From Saprospiraceae bacterium (GTDB taxonomy: Bacteria; Bacteroidota; Bacteroidia; Chitinophagales; Saprospiraceae), in the NCBI GenBank assembly GCA_016710115.1, contig JADJLN010000024.1, positions 1 to 64,000 of the forward strand: DNA of 64,000 nucleotides, read 5' to 3'. The notes beneath the pieces were generated by a model. It had not been told where the DNA came from, ran no database searches, and worked only from the letters and a program-made list of their open reading frames with translations. A program made the translations under genes and the position numbers. Each line of letters opens with the position of its first letter. The stretch's first letter is position 1. Of the stretch, positions 39,001 to 49,631 are shown piece by piece.

Positions 39001-40258
39001 TCTGGAACTGGCTGGAGGTCAAGGCAGAAACGGATCCGGACAGGGATCGCGCATTTGGTTGGTTTTTGATTAATTCGAAGAACCGGTTGGATTCATTTGT
39101 TGGCAATTCCATCCCCAAAATGTCCCGGTTGACCGGGCCTGCAATGCCATATGCACTTAAACCATTGGGGTTGGTGAATTTGTCATATTCCCCGATATCT
39201 GCGACAGCAACAATATCCCGGATATTCTCTGTTTCGTTCCTGTCATTGGTCACCCAGACCTGTACCCTGGTGATCTGGAATAAACTGTTCACTTGTGGAA
39301 GGTTGCGCAGAACCTGCTCGAAATTAGCCCGGTTGTATTGTGACAGCAGGAAGTTTCTGTTTTCGTCATACTGGTCCGCCTTCACTTCAAAGTCCTGAAC
39401 CTGAGCACCGCCCTGAATGGTCAATTCTTTCCGGTTGGACTGTTGTTGTGAAGCAAGAGCTGTCAACCGCAGGTAGCCGAATTTCAATTCCGTTTTGATA
39501 CCGAATAACGCCTGGCTACCCTGGATCAAATTGGACCGCAAAGGCAAGCTGACGTTACCCGCTTCAATCTTTTGAATAATATCGTCTTCGCTAAATTCTC
39601 CACCACTGTAATCCAGTTTGACCTTATTGTCAAAGCTGAAGGTGGCCTGGTTGTTAAAGCTGGTGGACAGGTTGAGTTTTTCTCCGATTTTACCGGTGAC
39701 ATCGACCTGGATTCCCATACGGAAATCAAAACCACCTTGCAGTCGTTGACGAACGGGGAGAACCGGATTATCTGTTTTATTGTAATTGACGCCAAAAAAC
39801 AGATCGACCTGACCTTTCGGGGTGATCTCGATTTTATTGCCTCCGAACAGGCGATCCAGCAGACTGCTTTTGAGATCGAACCGGGCGATGGGATCGAGGC
39901 GATCGGAAAGGCTGCTCTTGGCAGAACTTAATCCACTGAGCTTGTTGAAATATTCTCCTTCGAGCTCCTTACCGCGATAATCCAGGTATTCCTGAAAACT
40001 CATCTGGCTCGGGGCGCGGTAGAACTCGCTGCCCATTTTTTCAGAGATCAGGTAGTTTCCACTCGACGGATCATATTCAATGTTCTTTTCGACAAAGCCG
40101 GGGTCTTTCAGCTGGATGGGATTCTGTCCCTCTCCATTTTTCCAGAACCCGTAATCAGGAAGGGTATCCTTTTGCATCGGCCATCCGCTCACGGATGTAG
40201 CCGAAGCGACGGTTGTACCCAGGAAAATCCAGAATATCCAAAGCAGAAAATACCTCAT
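33028..40258 (-). CDS. sprA: T9SS outer-membrane translocon SprA/Sov (two frame breaks)
   Basis: Giant outer-membrane channel of the type IX secretion system, about 2,410 residues after repair, in line with SprA. A signal peptide (MRYFLLWIFWIFLGTTVASA) is followed by SprA N-terminal sequence (SGEF-type barrel entry, e.g. FFGVNYNKTDNPVLPVRQRL, GKIGEKLNLSTSFNNQATF). A long succession of beta-strand repeats ends with a terminal barrel segment. The frame breaks near 38506 (one missing G restores VPGLTIFPQNGRIMFP) and near 37292 (one missing G restores LWMLDPFPDEGSPGNP). ATG 40256-40258 starts the signal peptide; an in-frame TTG two codons upstream is rejected. It lies directly after ruvA, the arrangement known from Flavobacterium. 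It would export the sorting-tail proteins encoded elsewhere in this window. Confidence 0.95.
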
Positions 40259-40423
40259 ATACAATAGCCTGTCTCTGATCGAATGGCCCTGGAAATCCCG
40301 AGTCAGCCGATGATGTTTTTTCTAACCTTTACCGATCAACACGAGGAGCATTCCCCGTGACGAGCCTTCAACCTCCCCCGGTATACGTGAATATCCGGGA
40401 AGAGTTGCCTGATCCGCAGTCCT

Positions 40424-41020
40424 TCAACTCTGGGATAAGGCGCGAAGTGCATGTCTGATGAGTGCTTCTACGCTGGATGGTCCTTCATCGGATGGGTTGA
40501 TCCGGGAAAGGGCCTTCTGAGCCTGAGACCGGGGGAATCCCAAAGCCAACAGAGCAGATAACGCCTCCTCTTCCATTGTATTGTTTGTCTTCATCGGGAT
40601 TAAATGGCTTTCGCCACTTCCCTTGCTGATCTTGTCCTTCAGATCCACCAGAATCCGTCGGGCCGTTTTATCCCCGACACCTTTCACCTTTTTAAAGGCA
40701 AGCAGGTCTTCACTCATGATCGCCACTTCGGTTTCCTGTGGGCTCATATAGGACAGGATCAACTGAGCCGTATTCGGTCCAACTCCGGATACGGATATCA
40801 GATGAATGAACAACTGTTTTTCAGCCTCCTCTGTAAATCCGAACAACGCCTGGTTGTCCTGACTGAAATGGTGATGGACAGTCAGACTTACCTCCTTCTG
40901 TCCTTCGATAGCCGAAGCAGTATACAGGCTGATCCGGACTTCGTATCCGACTCCCTGACATTCCACAACAACTGAAGTCGGTGTCCGCTTGATCACAGAC
41001 CCTCGCAATGATGCAATCAT
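40424..41020 (-). CDS. ruvA: Holliday junction helicase subunit RuvA
   Basis: 198 residues, frame intact. RuvA binds four-way junctions and loads the RuvB motor. It has the N-terminal OB-fold (MIASLRGSVIKRTPTSVVVE), two helix-hairpin-helix motifs (LISVSGVGPNTAQLIL and FKKVKGVGDKTARRILVDLK) and the C-terminal RuvB-binding domain (EEALSALLALGFPRSQAQKAL). A TACCTTCG box lies 4 bases before the ATG. sprA follows on the same strand after 165 bases. Confidence 0.95.
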   Translation of the reverse strand: MIASLRGSVIKRTPTSVVVECQGVGYEVRISLYTASAIEGQKEVSLTVHHHFSQDNQALFGFTEEAEKQLFIHLISVSGVGPNTAQLILSYMSPQETEVAIMSEDLLAFKKVKGVGDKTARRILVDLKDKISKGSGESHLIPMKTNNTMEEEALSALLALGFPRSQAQKALSRINPSDEGPSSVEALIRHALRALSQS

Positions 41021-41024
41021 CCCG

Positions 41025-41032
41025 CGAAGGTA
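41025..41032 (-). promoter_or_regulatory. Candidate -7 box of ruvA (leaderless)
   Basis: TACCTTCG on the minus strand, one base off TAnnTTTG, lies 4 bases before the ruvA ATG. Transcription would start at about the start codon. Confidence 0.5.
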
Positions 41033-41113
41033 GGAAAACCAGAAAAGACAGGAAATCCGTCAAACCTTAACGAAAACAGACAACATCCACAGACTGCTTC
41101 CGACAACACAGGA

Positions 41114-43234
41114 TCAGGCCATCAACCGGGTAAGAATTTCCTGTGCAGCTTTGGCGATCACCGTTCCGGGACCAAAAATAGCGGCAACACCTTCGGCGTA
41201 GAGAGCCTCATAGTCCTGTGCCGGAATCACACCGCCTGCAACGACCAGGATATCTTCCCGACCCAAATCGCGCAATGCCCGGATCGCCTGCGGAACGAGT
41301 GTCTTATGACCTGCAGCCAGAGATGAAATGCCGAGAATATGAACATCATTTTCAGCTGCCTGTCGTGCCGCCTCTTCCGGTGTCTGAAACAGCGGACCGA
41401 TGTCGACATCAAAGCCGAGATCTGCAAAACTGGTGGCTATGACTTTGGCACCCCGATCATGACCATCCTGACCTAACTTGGCCACCAGTATCCGGGGGCG
41501 CCGCCCTTCACGTTCGGCAAATGCATCAGACAGCCGAAGGGCCTCCTTGTAATCCTTGTTTTCTCCCATTTCACGTGCAAATACACCACTGATCGCCAGC
41601 GGACTGGCCGAATACCGGCCAAATACAGTTTCCATCGCATCCGAGATCTCGCCCAATGTGGCCCGCACCCTGGCAGCGTCGATGGCCAGGTCAAGTAAAT
41701 TTCCGTTTCCTTCCCTGGCACAAGCCGTGATTCTGTCCAGTGCAACCTTCACTTTTTCGGGGTCACGTTCTGCACGCACACGGGCCAGTCGTCCGATCTG
41801 AGATTCACGTACCGCAGTATTGTCCACTTCCAGGATGGTGAAGTCCGGGGTCTCCTCCGTCCGAAACAGATTGACACCGATAATATGATCCTGACCACCG
41901 TCGATACGCGCCTGTTTTCGTGCTGCTGCCTGTTCGATCCGCATCTTGGGCACACCCTGCTCCAGCGCCCTGGTCATACCTCCCAATTCTTCTACTTCCC
42001 GGATGTGGAGGAGAGCGCGCTGCACCAGTTGTTGGGTCAACGATTCGACATAATACGCACCACCCATTGGATCGACGACCCTGTTGATGCCGGTAGATCG
42101 CTGGATAAACAATTGTGTATCCCGGGCGATCTTCGCTGAGTAGTCAGTAGGTAGTGCAATGGCTTCATCCAGGGAATTGGTATGCAGCGATTGTGTCCCA
42201 CCCTGTACTGCAGCCATCGCTTCCAGACAAGTCCGGGCAATATTGTTGTAGGGATCCTGCTCGGTAAGGCTCCAGCCAGAAGTCTGACAATGCGTTCTCA
42301 GTGCCATTGATTTTTCATCATCCGAACCGAAATGACGGATAATACTGGACCATAGCAGCCGGCCGGCACGCATTTTGGCCACCTCCATAAAATGGTGCAT
42401 GCCGATTCCCCAGAAAAAGGAGATCCGGGGAGCAAAGTCATCCAGAGCCAGACCGGATGACAGGCCGGTGCGCAGATATTCCATTCCGTCAGCGAGGGTA
42501 TATGCCAGTTCCAGATCCGCCGGTGCGCCGGCTTCATGCATATGATAGCCTGAGATGCTGATGGAGTTGAATCGGGGCATGTGCCGGCTTGTAAAACCGA
42601 AAATGTCACCGATGATCCGCATGGAAGGTGCCGGTGGGTAGATATAGGTATTGCGCACCATGAACTCCTTGAGAATATCATTCTAGATCGTTCCACTCAA
42701 TTGGTCAGGGGTTACGCCCTGTTCTTCGGCTGCGACTATGTAGAAAGCCAGAATGGGAAGGACGGCACCGTTCATCGTCATGGATACAGACATCTCCCCG
42801 AGCGGGATCTGGTCAAACAGGATGATCATATCCTCTACTGAATCAATCGCAACACCTGCCTTACCAACATCACCCACCACCCGAGGATGGTCAGAGTCAT
42901 ATCCCCGGTGAGTGGCCAGATCAAATGCTACCGACAGTCCCTTCTGGCCGGCAGCCAGATTGCGGCGATAAAAGGCATTACTTTCTTCTGCTGTGGAAAA
43001 GCCCGCATATTGACGGATGGTCCAGGGCCTGATGGTATACATGGAGGCATATGGGCCTCGCAGGTAAGGTGCTTGTCCCGCCCCGAACGCGTTGAGCTCC
43101 GGCAGGGGCAGGTCCTTCTCCGAATAGGAAGAATGAAGGTCAATGCCTTCTGCAGTTGGCCAGGCTTTTTCTTCTTTCGTAGTACGTGTCCCTCGCAGGA
43201 GTGTGGGATCAAACGGAATCTTGGTAAAGGCCAC
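41114..43234 (-). CDS. Methylmalonyl-CoA mutase large subunit (internal amber codon)
   Basis: B12-dependent mutase interconverting methylmalonyl-CoA and succinyl-CoA. The 707-codon frame reads through except for one TAG (complement of 42683-42685) between SGTI and NDILKEFMVR, where the family has Gln. The N-terminal catalytic barrel has RPWTIRQYAGFSTAEESNAF and GLSVAFDLATHRGYDSDHP. The C-terminal B12 domain has LGQDGHDRGAKVIATSFADL with the cobalt-ligand His, then GISSLAAGHKTLV and VVAGGVIP. A GTG at 43232-43234 serves as start. The single C-to-T change may be a sequence error, a recent nonsense mutation or a polymorphism. The small subunit is not next to it, and no cobalamin riboswitch was recognised upstream. 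Confidence 0.88.
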
Positions 43235-43367
43235 AGTGTCTATTTGGGTGGAGCCCCAAATTACGCGCCCTTTCGTTCAATTCCTCAATCTGAAGGAAGA
43301 TTTTCATCCGGAGAAAGACATTCCCGCCAGGTCATGTCAGCACCGACTTTCATCCTACCTTTATCCC

Positions 43368-44600
43368 ATGGTGCACTTTGAACGACACACTCTTTCCAAT
43401 GGCCTGCGCGTGATCCTTCACCGGGATCCCGGCACACCCATTGCGGTCACCAATGTCCTGTACAATGCCGGGTCAAGGGTCGAATCACCGACACGAACGG
43501 GTCTGGCCCACCTGTTTGAACATCTCATGTTCAGCCAGTCCCTGCACGTGGAGGATTTTGATGAAGCCATTCAACATGCCGGGGGCGATTGCAACGCATT
43601 TACCAATACCGACATGACCAACTTTTACAACATGATCCCGGTGGCCAATCTGGAAACAGCGCTGTGGCTGGAATCCGATCGGATGCTGGGGTTGAAATTT
43701 TCGCAGGAAGAGCTGGATATCCAAAAGAAAGTGGTCATCGAGGAGTTCAAGGAAACTTCACTTGATCAGCCCTACGGCAATCTGTGGCACCTGATGGCTG
43801 GTCAGATCTATGAACAGCACCCCTATCGATGGCCGACCATCGGCCTGACACCGGAACATATCGCTGAGGTCACTCTGTCCGAGGTCAGGGACTTTTTTCA
43901 CAGCTGGTATCGACCCAATAATGCCATCATCTGTGTTGCCGGAAATATCGACCCGCAACAAGTCCTGTCCCGGATCGAGGCCTGGTTCGGTCAGATTCCC
44001 GCAGGCCAGAATGTTGTGGTACCTGCCATTCTGGATCCCATCCAGACCAGCAGAAGAGAGATCATCACGACAGACAATGTGCCTCTTCCTGCATTGTATA
44101 TGGGATTTCGTTGCCCTGGCCGATTGGAACCCGGTTACTATGCAGCTGACCTGATCACGGATATTCTCGCCAATGGGCCCTCATCCCGTCTGTATCGACG
44201 GCTGGTGATGGAACGCGAATTGTTCAGTCATCTGGATTGCTATCAAACCGGAACGCTTGATCCTGGTGTCCTGATGATCGAAGCGAAGCCTGCACCCGGG
44301 CTCCCATTGGAGGAAGCTGAAAAAATCTTGTGGGAAGAACTGGATGACCTCGCGTCAACGGTTATTGCAGATCGGGAACTGGAAAAGATCAAAAACAAAA
44401 ACGAAGCGGCAATCGCTTTTTCAGAAGTGGCCATTGTTCACAAGGCCATGAACCTGGCACATTGTGAATGGCTTGGCCAACCGGACCTGATCAATGAGGA
44501 GATCGACCACTATCGTGCTGTGTCAACCCGAGAGGTTCGAGATGTGGCCGCTGAACTGTTTCAAAAACAGAAGGCAAACCTTGTGTTTTACGCCAAATGA
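43368..44600 (+). CDS. M16 family zinc peptidase
   Basis: 410 residues, frame intact. The inverted zinc motif HxxEH appears as HLFEH in RTGLAHLFEHLMFSQ (about residues 48-52), with the distal ligand Glu in KKVVIEEFKETSLDQ. The second half has the usual LYMGFRCPGRLEPGYYAADL and GPSSRLYRRLVMERELF substrate-groove region. M16 enzymes degrade short peptides or process presequences; bacterial forms often pair with an inactive partner, but no second M16 gene is adjacent. There is no obvious signal peptide. The start is MVHFERHTLSNG at 43368, after a TACCTTTA box at 43356. It is divergent from the mutase gene. Confidence 0.88.
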   Translation: MVHFERHTLSNGLRVILHRDPGTPIAVTNVLYNAGSRVESPTRTGLAHLFEHLMFSQSLHVEDFDEAIQHAGGDCNAFTNTDMTNFYNMIPVANLETALWLESDRMLGLKFSQEELDIQKKVVIEEFKETSLDQPYGNLWHLMAGQIYEQHPYRWPTIGLTPEHIAEVTLSEVRDFFHSWYRPNNAIICVAGNIDPQQVLSRIEAWFGQIPAGQNVVVPAILDPIQTSRREIITTDNVPLPALYMGFRCPGRLEPGYYAADLITDILANGPSSRLYRRLVMERELFSHLDCYQTGTLDPGVLMIEAKPAPGLPLEEAEKILWEELDDLASTVIADRELEKIKNKNEAAIAFSEVAIVHKAMNLAHCEWLGQPDLINEEIDHYRAVSTREVRDVAAELFQKQKANLVFYAK

Positions 44601-44685
44601 GGTGTGCTGTGATGTCTGGAAGCCGACATTTATGGAATTAATTGTCGATTTCCTGGAAAAGTGCCGCAGCCTGAATCGCAATCTC

Positions 44686-44693
44686 TATTTTTG
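44686..44693 (+). promoter_or_regulatory. -7 box of the Omp28-like gene
   Basis: TATTTTTG, perfect TAnnTTTG, lies 33 bases before ATG 44727. Confidence 0.65.
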
Positions 44694-44726
44694 TTAGATA
44701 TCCTTTCATCAAAGCCTTTACTCATT

Positions 44727-46637
44727 ATGAAGAAACTGTTACTCCTTTTTATCCTTGTGTCAACATTCGCCGTTGCGAATGCACAAGTGGATATCTTCTA
44801 CTATGAAGATTTCTCCGGTGGTATGCCTGCAGATTATACATTGTATGATGTGGATGCAAAATCACCTTATTACACGGCTTTCCAGGGTCAGCCTGCATGG
44901 ATCGTATTGCCCAGCTTTGGCGATATCGCCATCAGCACCTCCTACTATTCACCTGCAGCTGCTGCAAATGACTGGATGGTGACCAGCGGAATCGATGTGC
45001 CTGCTGCATCTGTACCGGAAAACAGGGTGCTGGCATCCTGGTTTGGTGCCTGCACCAATTCATCCTACCCTGATGGGTATGAGGTCTATATTTCCACCAC
45101 CGGAAATACCGTAGCCGATTTTACAACAAAGATCTACTCGACCGTAAATGCGACTATTGACGGTAGTTCGCAGAGCTATGACCTCTCTACCTATGCTGGA
45201 GAAAAAATCTGGTTCGCCTTCCGTAATAATTCCTACGATGGAGAAATCCTGATGATTGACGATATTCTGGTCGGTGAATTCGCCCCCCGGGATATTGCTG
45301 CTCTGGATATTACCAATCGGGGATACAATGCTGTGGGAAATGTCAACCTGAAGATGGAAGTGTTCAATTCAGGTCATGAAACCATTACTTCCATGGATGT
45401 CAATTACACTATTGATGCAGGTACAGTGGTTAGCGCCACAGCAACAGGATTGAACATCAAGCCGTTCACGACCGGTATTGTCACCCATCCTACAGCCTGG
45501 AGCGCTGATGGTGGCATCCATCTGATCGATATGTCTGTCAGCATGATCAATGGTGGTGAAGATGCCAACCCGACCAATAATGATACCAATCGGGAAGTTT
45601 CCATCTATCAGTCAGCCAACACGGTGGGCCGAAAAGTGATGACCGAGACGTATACCAGCTCGACTTGTGCACCTTGCCAGCCCGGCAATGCCAAGTTGCA
45701 TGGTATTCTGAATGGTTTGACTCCTGCCGAATATCCTGTTGTCCTGAAATGGCAGCAGAACTTTCCTGGCTTTGGTGATCCCTACTGCACAGATGAAACA
45801 GTTACCCGTCGCGATGTCTATGCGATCAATGCCATCCCGGACACACGTGTCGACGGTGATTATTGGTTCGGGAATACCAACAACATTGTCAAAAACAATA
45901 TCGTCGGAGCCTCTTCCCGTCCAGGATTGGTTCAATTTGAAGCCGAATACAGTGTTGATGCAGCAACGCAGACAGTGAGCATCAAAGGAAAGCTGGTCCC
46001 GAAGACACCATTACTGGTAGGCACCCGATTGATGCTGGTCATCAAGGAAAAGAAGACTACGATGAACAAGGAGACCAATGGTGAAGCTTGATTTCCTGAT
46101 GTCGTTAAAAAAATGATCAATGGTCTGGGTGGTATCGATGTGGGAGGTCTGGCAATCGATGAGGAGTATCCATTTGATGTCACCTACACATTCAACGGAG
46201 ATTACCGCTTGCCCGTAGATGGACAGACAGTCAACCGGATCAACCATGACATTGAACATTCGATCGAAGATTTCAACGATCTGTCTGTATCCCTCTGGCT
46301 GGAGTATCCACGTGATCAGTATATTCTGAATGCCGCTGATGCCGAACTGAAAACAGTAAGTACAGAGTCACCGGTTCAACTGTCTTCATTCGACATTTTC
46401 CCCAATCCGACGTCGGATGAGTTCCAGGTTTCTCTGGAACTGAAAGAGGCACTGGATTGCAGCCTGATGTTGTACAGCAGTGATGGCAAAGCAGCACTGC
46501 CTGTATTCAACGGTACGCTGACTGCAGGAACCCATCAGATCGGTGCAGTAGTTCGTGATCTGGCAGCAGGCACATACTTCCTCCATCTGCGTTCAGCAGC
46601 TGGTTTGAGAATCCAGACTGTACAGATCAATCGGTAA
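44727..46637 (+). CDS. Omp28-like secreted protein with T9SS tail (internal TGA)
   Basis: A signal peptide (MKKLLLLFILVSTFAVANA) is followed by an N-terminal jelly-roll-like module (YYEDFSGGMPADYTLYDVD), then a CARDB-like immunoglobulin domain. The Omp28 thioredoxin-like domain contains TYTSSTCAPCQPGNAKLHGI with a CxxC pair, and a T9SS type A tail (FDIFPNPTSDEFQVSLELK) closes the protein. An in-frame TGA at 46089-46091 interrupts GEA/FPDVVKKMING within the Omp28 domain; the same frame continues to 46637, so no indel is involved. Length without the stop is 636 residues. Such proteins are exported to the cell surface; the substrate or partner is unknown. A terminator follows. Confidence 0.8.
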
Positions 46638-46662
46638 TTCCATTCCGACCAAATGATCTTTG

Positions 46663-46697
46663 AAAAGGGGCTGGCCAGATTGGTCAGCCCCTTTTTT
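46663..46697 (+). terminator. Intrinsic terminator after the Omp28-like gene
   Basis: AAAAGGGGCTG / CAGCCCCTTTT stem followed by TTTTTT. It also faces the convergent site-2 protease gene. Confidence 0.88.
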
Positions 46698-46891
46698 ATT
46701 CCGAGAAAAGTAGTTGATCAATGACAGAGTATGCCCTGTGATCCGTGGTAGGTATTGAACTCAGAATTTGCACATGACTTCATCAAATGTTTGACCGTCG
46801 AAATGCACAACTCGAATTCCAGTGAAGATCTTATGATATGTGGAATATCATGAACGATCTTGATAAAGGGCAGCTGTGATCGAATGTTCCT

Positions 46892-48032
46892 TTAAGAGTG
46901 GGAGGGAAAGCCACCATGGCGTTGCGACCAGTACAGAACATGATCGATCTGGTCCCGATCCAGGATACCCTGGAGGATTCCCTGTTCATCCACAACGATC
47001 AGCAAGGCATGCTGATCCCGTTGAAAAAACGGAAATACCTCCGGCAGAGGAGTTTCCGGCTTGACAACCCCGCTGACCGGACGGGCAATATAGGATACGG
47101 ACATACCGTGATGTCCACTGGCATTAGCTTTCAACAGATCCTGGGCGCGTACATAGGCTGTGATCCGGCCGTCACCGTCATCCAGTGGAAAATGTGTTTC
47201 GAGACTGTGTTGTAACAGACTGATCGCATCGGTGATCAGTGTATTCGCTGGCAGTAAGATATATTGGCTTCGTGTGACCTCACCGCATGAAAACCGCTTG
47301 TACAGATGTTCACTCCTGACCATCTTCAGTTCCTGAGACGCCATGAAATAGACAAACAAACCAATCAATCCAAGAAACAATTCCTCTTGCCAGATTGCGA
47401 ACACCACAAACAGGATAGCCAATCCCCGGCCAATGCCGGCAGCCCAGACAGTTGCTTTGAGCCGACCCCATTTCCAGGCCAGCATCGCCCGCAACACCCC
47501 GACCCCCATCCATCGGGAATGCCGGGATCATGTTAAACAGGACGAGGTACAGATTCATCCAGAAAAGAAGCGGAACAAAATTGCCGATCCAGAACACGGC
47601 GGTCTCGGATTCACCCTGAATCTCAATGCCTTGTGGCAGGGCGATCCATGCGATGATACCCAATATGAGGGCAATAATCACATTCACTGCTGGGCCAGCC
47701 AGAGCCACAAGGAATTCCTGAATCGGCTTTTCCGGGATCTTGTTGAGACGGGCGACCCCGCCGATGGGTGACAGGATGATATCCCGGGTATCAATGCCAT
47801 ATCGCTTTGCCGTCAGTGCATGACCAAATTCATGCAACACAACACAGGCGAATAAACTGAGCATCAATAAGGCAAGGACACCGATGGCAGGCCAGTCCAT
47901 ACCAAATCGTACGCCGGTATACCACACCCAAAGCAGTAACAAGCCAAAACTCCAGTGTATGCGTACCGGAATTCCCCGAAAGGTGAACAACAATATAGAG
48001 CCTCGGTCAGCCATGAAGCCGGTCAACGTCAA
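46892..48032 (-). CDS. Site-2 protease family protein with CBS domains (one frame break)
   Basis: Intramembrane zinc metalloprotease of family M50. The HExxH motif is LHEFGHALTAKRYGID, and the third ligand lies in NMIPAFPMDGGR. At least five hydrophobic segments precede a C-terminal pair of CBS-like domains (ILLPANTLITDAISLLQ, then HALLIVVDEQGILQGILDRD). An extra base in the CCCC run at 47497-47500 shifts the frame right after PMDGGR. Removing it continues into VLRAMLAWKWGRLKAT, giving about 379 residues. CBS domains usually sense adenosine nucleotides; S2P-CBS proteins such as SpoIVFB relatives cut membrane-bound regulators. The target is unknown. It starts 10 bases after the acyl-CoA dehydrogenase stop, in one operon. 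Confidence 0.85.
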
Positions 48033-48042
48033 AGATCATCGG

Positions 48043-49206
48043 CTACAGCACCCCCACATAGGGGTTGCCGGACAAAATGTTTCGAGAAATGACCAATCGC
48101 TGAATTTCGGAAGTGCCTTCGTAGATCTGCGTAATCTTCGCATCCCGCATCAGGCGTTCGACATGATATTCCTTGACATAACCGTAACCACCGTGTACCT
48201 GCACAGCTTCTGTTGCTGTACGCATGGCCATTTCAGAGGCAAACACCTTGGCCATGGAACTGGCAGTATCGTAATCCTTCCCCTTATCCTTCAGCCAGGC
48301 AGACCGGTAAACCAGTAACCTGGCTGCTTCGACCTCTGTTGCCATATCTGCCAGCTTGAAGGCAATCGCCTGATGCTGACTGATCGGCTTGCCGAATGCT
48401 TCCCGTTCCTGGGCATACGCCAGTGCCAGTTCGTATGCGCCTGCACCAATGCCCAACGCCTGTGCCGCAATCCCGATACGTCCTCCGGAAAGAACCTTCA
48501 TCGCAAATTTGAAACCGAAGCCATCGTCGCCGATGCGATTGGCTTTGGGCACTTTGACGTCCGTATACATGATCGTATGCGTGTCGGAAGCCCGAATCCC
48601 CAGCTTGTCTTCTTTGGCTCCGATTGTCACGCCCGGCCAGCTTGTCTCAACGATGAATGCATTGATCCCGCGATGCCCCTTTTCAGCATCAGTTTGCGCA
48701 ATGACCAGATGAACCTGTGATGTACCGCCATTGGTAATCCAGTTTTTTGTGCCGTTGAGCAGATAATGATCACCCATGTCAATGGCCGTTGTCCGCTGGC
48801 TGGTCGCATCACTTCCCGCTTCCGGTTCTGAAAGACAAAAAGCCCCGATCCACTCACCAGGCGCCAGTTTGGTCAGATAGGTCTGCTTCTGTTCCTCCGA
48901 TCCAAAGGTCTCCAGACCCCAGCAAACAAGAGAATTGTTGACTGACATGATGACAGAACAGGAGGCATCCACTTTGGAGATCTCCTCCATGGCCAGAACA
49001 TAGGACAGGGAGTCCATGCCTCCTCCTCCATATGCCGGATTAACCATCATGCCGAGAAACCCGAGTTCCGCCATTTTTCGCACCTGATCCTTGGGATACC
49101 GCATCTCACGATCACGGTCGATCACACCTGGAAGCAGCTCCTTTTGCGCAAATTCTCGAGCTGCCTCCTGGACAGCGATCTGTTCTTCGGTCAGATTGAA
49201 TACCAT
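48043..49206 (-). CDS. Acyl-CoA dehydrogenase
   Basis: 387 residues, frame intact. FAD enzyme of the first beta-oxidation or branched-chain acyl-CoA step. Family signatures are AFCLSEPEAGSDATSQRTTA (FAD loop), NGTKNWITNGG, ALAYAQEREAFGKPISQHQA and AVQVHGGYGYVKEYHVERLM. The catalytic Glu is in ITQIYEGTSEIQRLVIS. The protein most resembles short-chain or butyryl-CoA-type enzymes, but chain length cannot be fixed by eye. A TATCTTTG promoter box precedes it, and the site-2 protease gene follows in the same operon. Confidence 0.93.
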   Translation of the reverse strand: MVFNLTEEQIAVQEAAREFAQKELLPGVIDRDREMRYPKDQVRKMAELGFLGMMVNPAYGGGGMDSLSYVLAMEEISKVDASCSVIMSVNNSLVCWGLETFGSEEQKQTYLTKLAPGEWIGAFCLSEPEAGSDATSQRTTAIDMGDHYLLNGTKNWITNGGTSQVHLVIAQTDAEKGHRGINAFIVETSWPGVTIGAKEDKLGIRASDTHTIMYTDVKVPKANRIGDDGFGFKFAMKVLSGGRIGIAAQALGIGAGAYELALAYAQEREAFGKPISQHQAIAFKLADMATEVEAARLLVYRSAWLKDKGKDYDTASSMAKVFASEMAMRTATEAVQVHGGYGYVKEYHVERLMRDAKITQIYEGTSEIQRLVISRNILSGNPYVGVL

Positions 49207-49233
49207 CGTTGTTCTATTTCAAATCGTGGATCA

Positions 49234-49241
49234 CAAAGATA
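49234..49241 (-). promoter_or_regulatory. -7 box of the acyl-CoA dehydrogenase operon
   Basis: TATCTTTG on the minus strand, perfect TAnnTTTG, lies 27 bases before the start codon. Confidence 0.65.
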
Positions 49242-49303
49242 GGCCTTAGAGATGAACCGATCAGGATTTGAGCGGGAGAACTCATCGCAATCCGAACGGA
49301 AGA

Positions 49304-49614
49304 TCAGATGGAACCGTCCACCCGTTCGAGTAAGGTGCGAAAGGCAACAAACCGGCCTTCATAACGGGCTTTATGTGCAGCTTGCAGTGCCGGAGCATAT
49401 CGGGCCTGATACTGACTCAGTTCGTCCATGCCCGGGCATTCATACTGGACTGCATAAGTGGTCACTTCCGGATGATCATCCTTCAAGCGAAGCAGCTGAT
49501 AACTTGTAAACATGCCGGTTTCCATGACTTCGGGAATATGCACCGTCCTCATCCAGTGCAACCAGTCAGTAACGATTTCTGGTCCAGTTGAATGGTCACA
49601 TTGTAAATCAGCAT
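49304..49614 (-). CDS. DUF4286 family protein (one frame break)
   Basis: Small cytoplasmic protein of about 103 residues, found widely in Bacteroidota and without an assigned role. From ATG 49612-49614 the frame gives MLIYNVTIQLD. A missing C near 49577-49582 then shifts it, and the other frame continues PEIVTDWLHWMRTVHIPEVM, TGMFTSYQLLRL, QYQARYAPALQAAHKARYEG and RFVAFRTLLERV, matching the family along its length. It lies 17 bases after the TPR gene stop on the same strand and is probably co-transcribed. Confidence 0.75.
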
Positions 49615-49631
49615 AACTGGGTATCCGTATG

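Noticed and set aside
8919..42685. TAG reassigned to glutamine (TAG in the mutase and in the T9SS gene)
   Set aside because: TAG ends prs, the NlpC/P60 gene and others at their expected C-termini, so it is a normal stop.
43235..43367. Cobalamin riboswitch before methylmalonyl-CoA mutase
   Set aside because: The intergenic region is only 133 bases and I see no B12-box-like or multi-stem structure.
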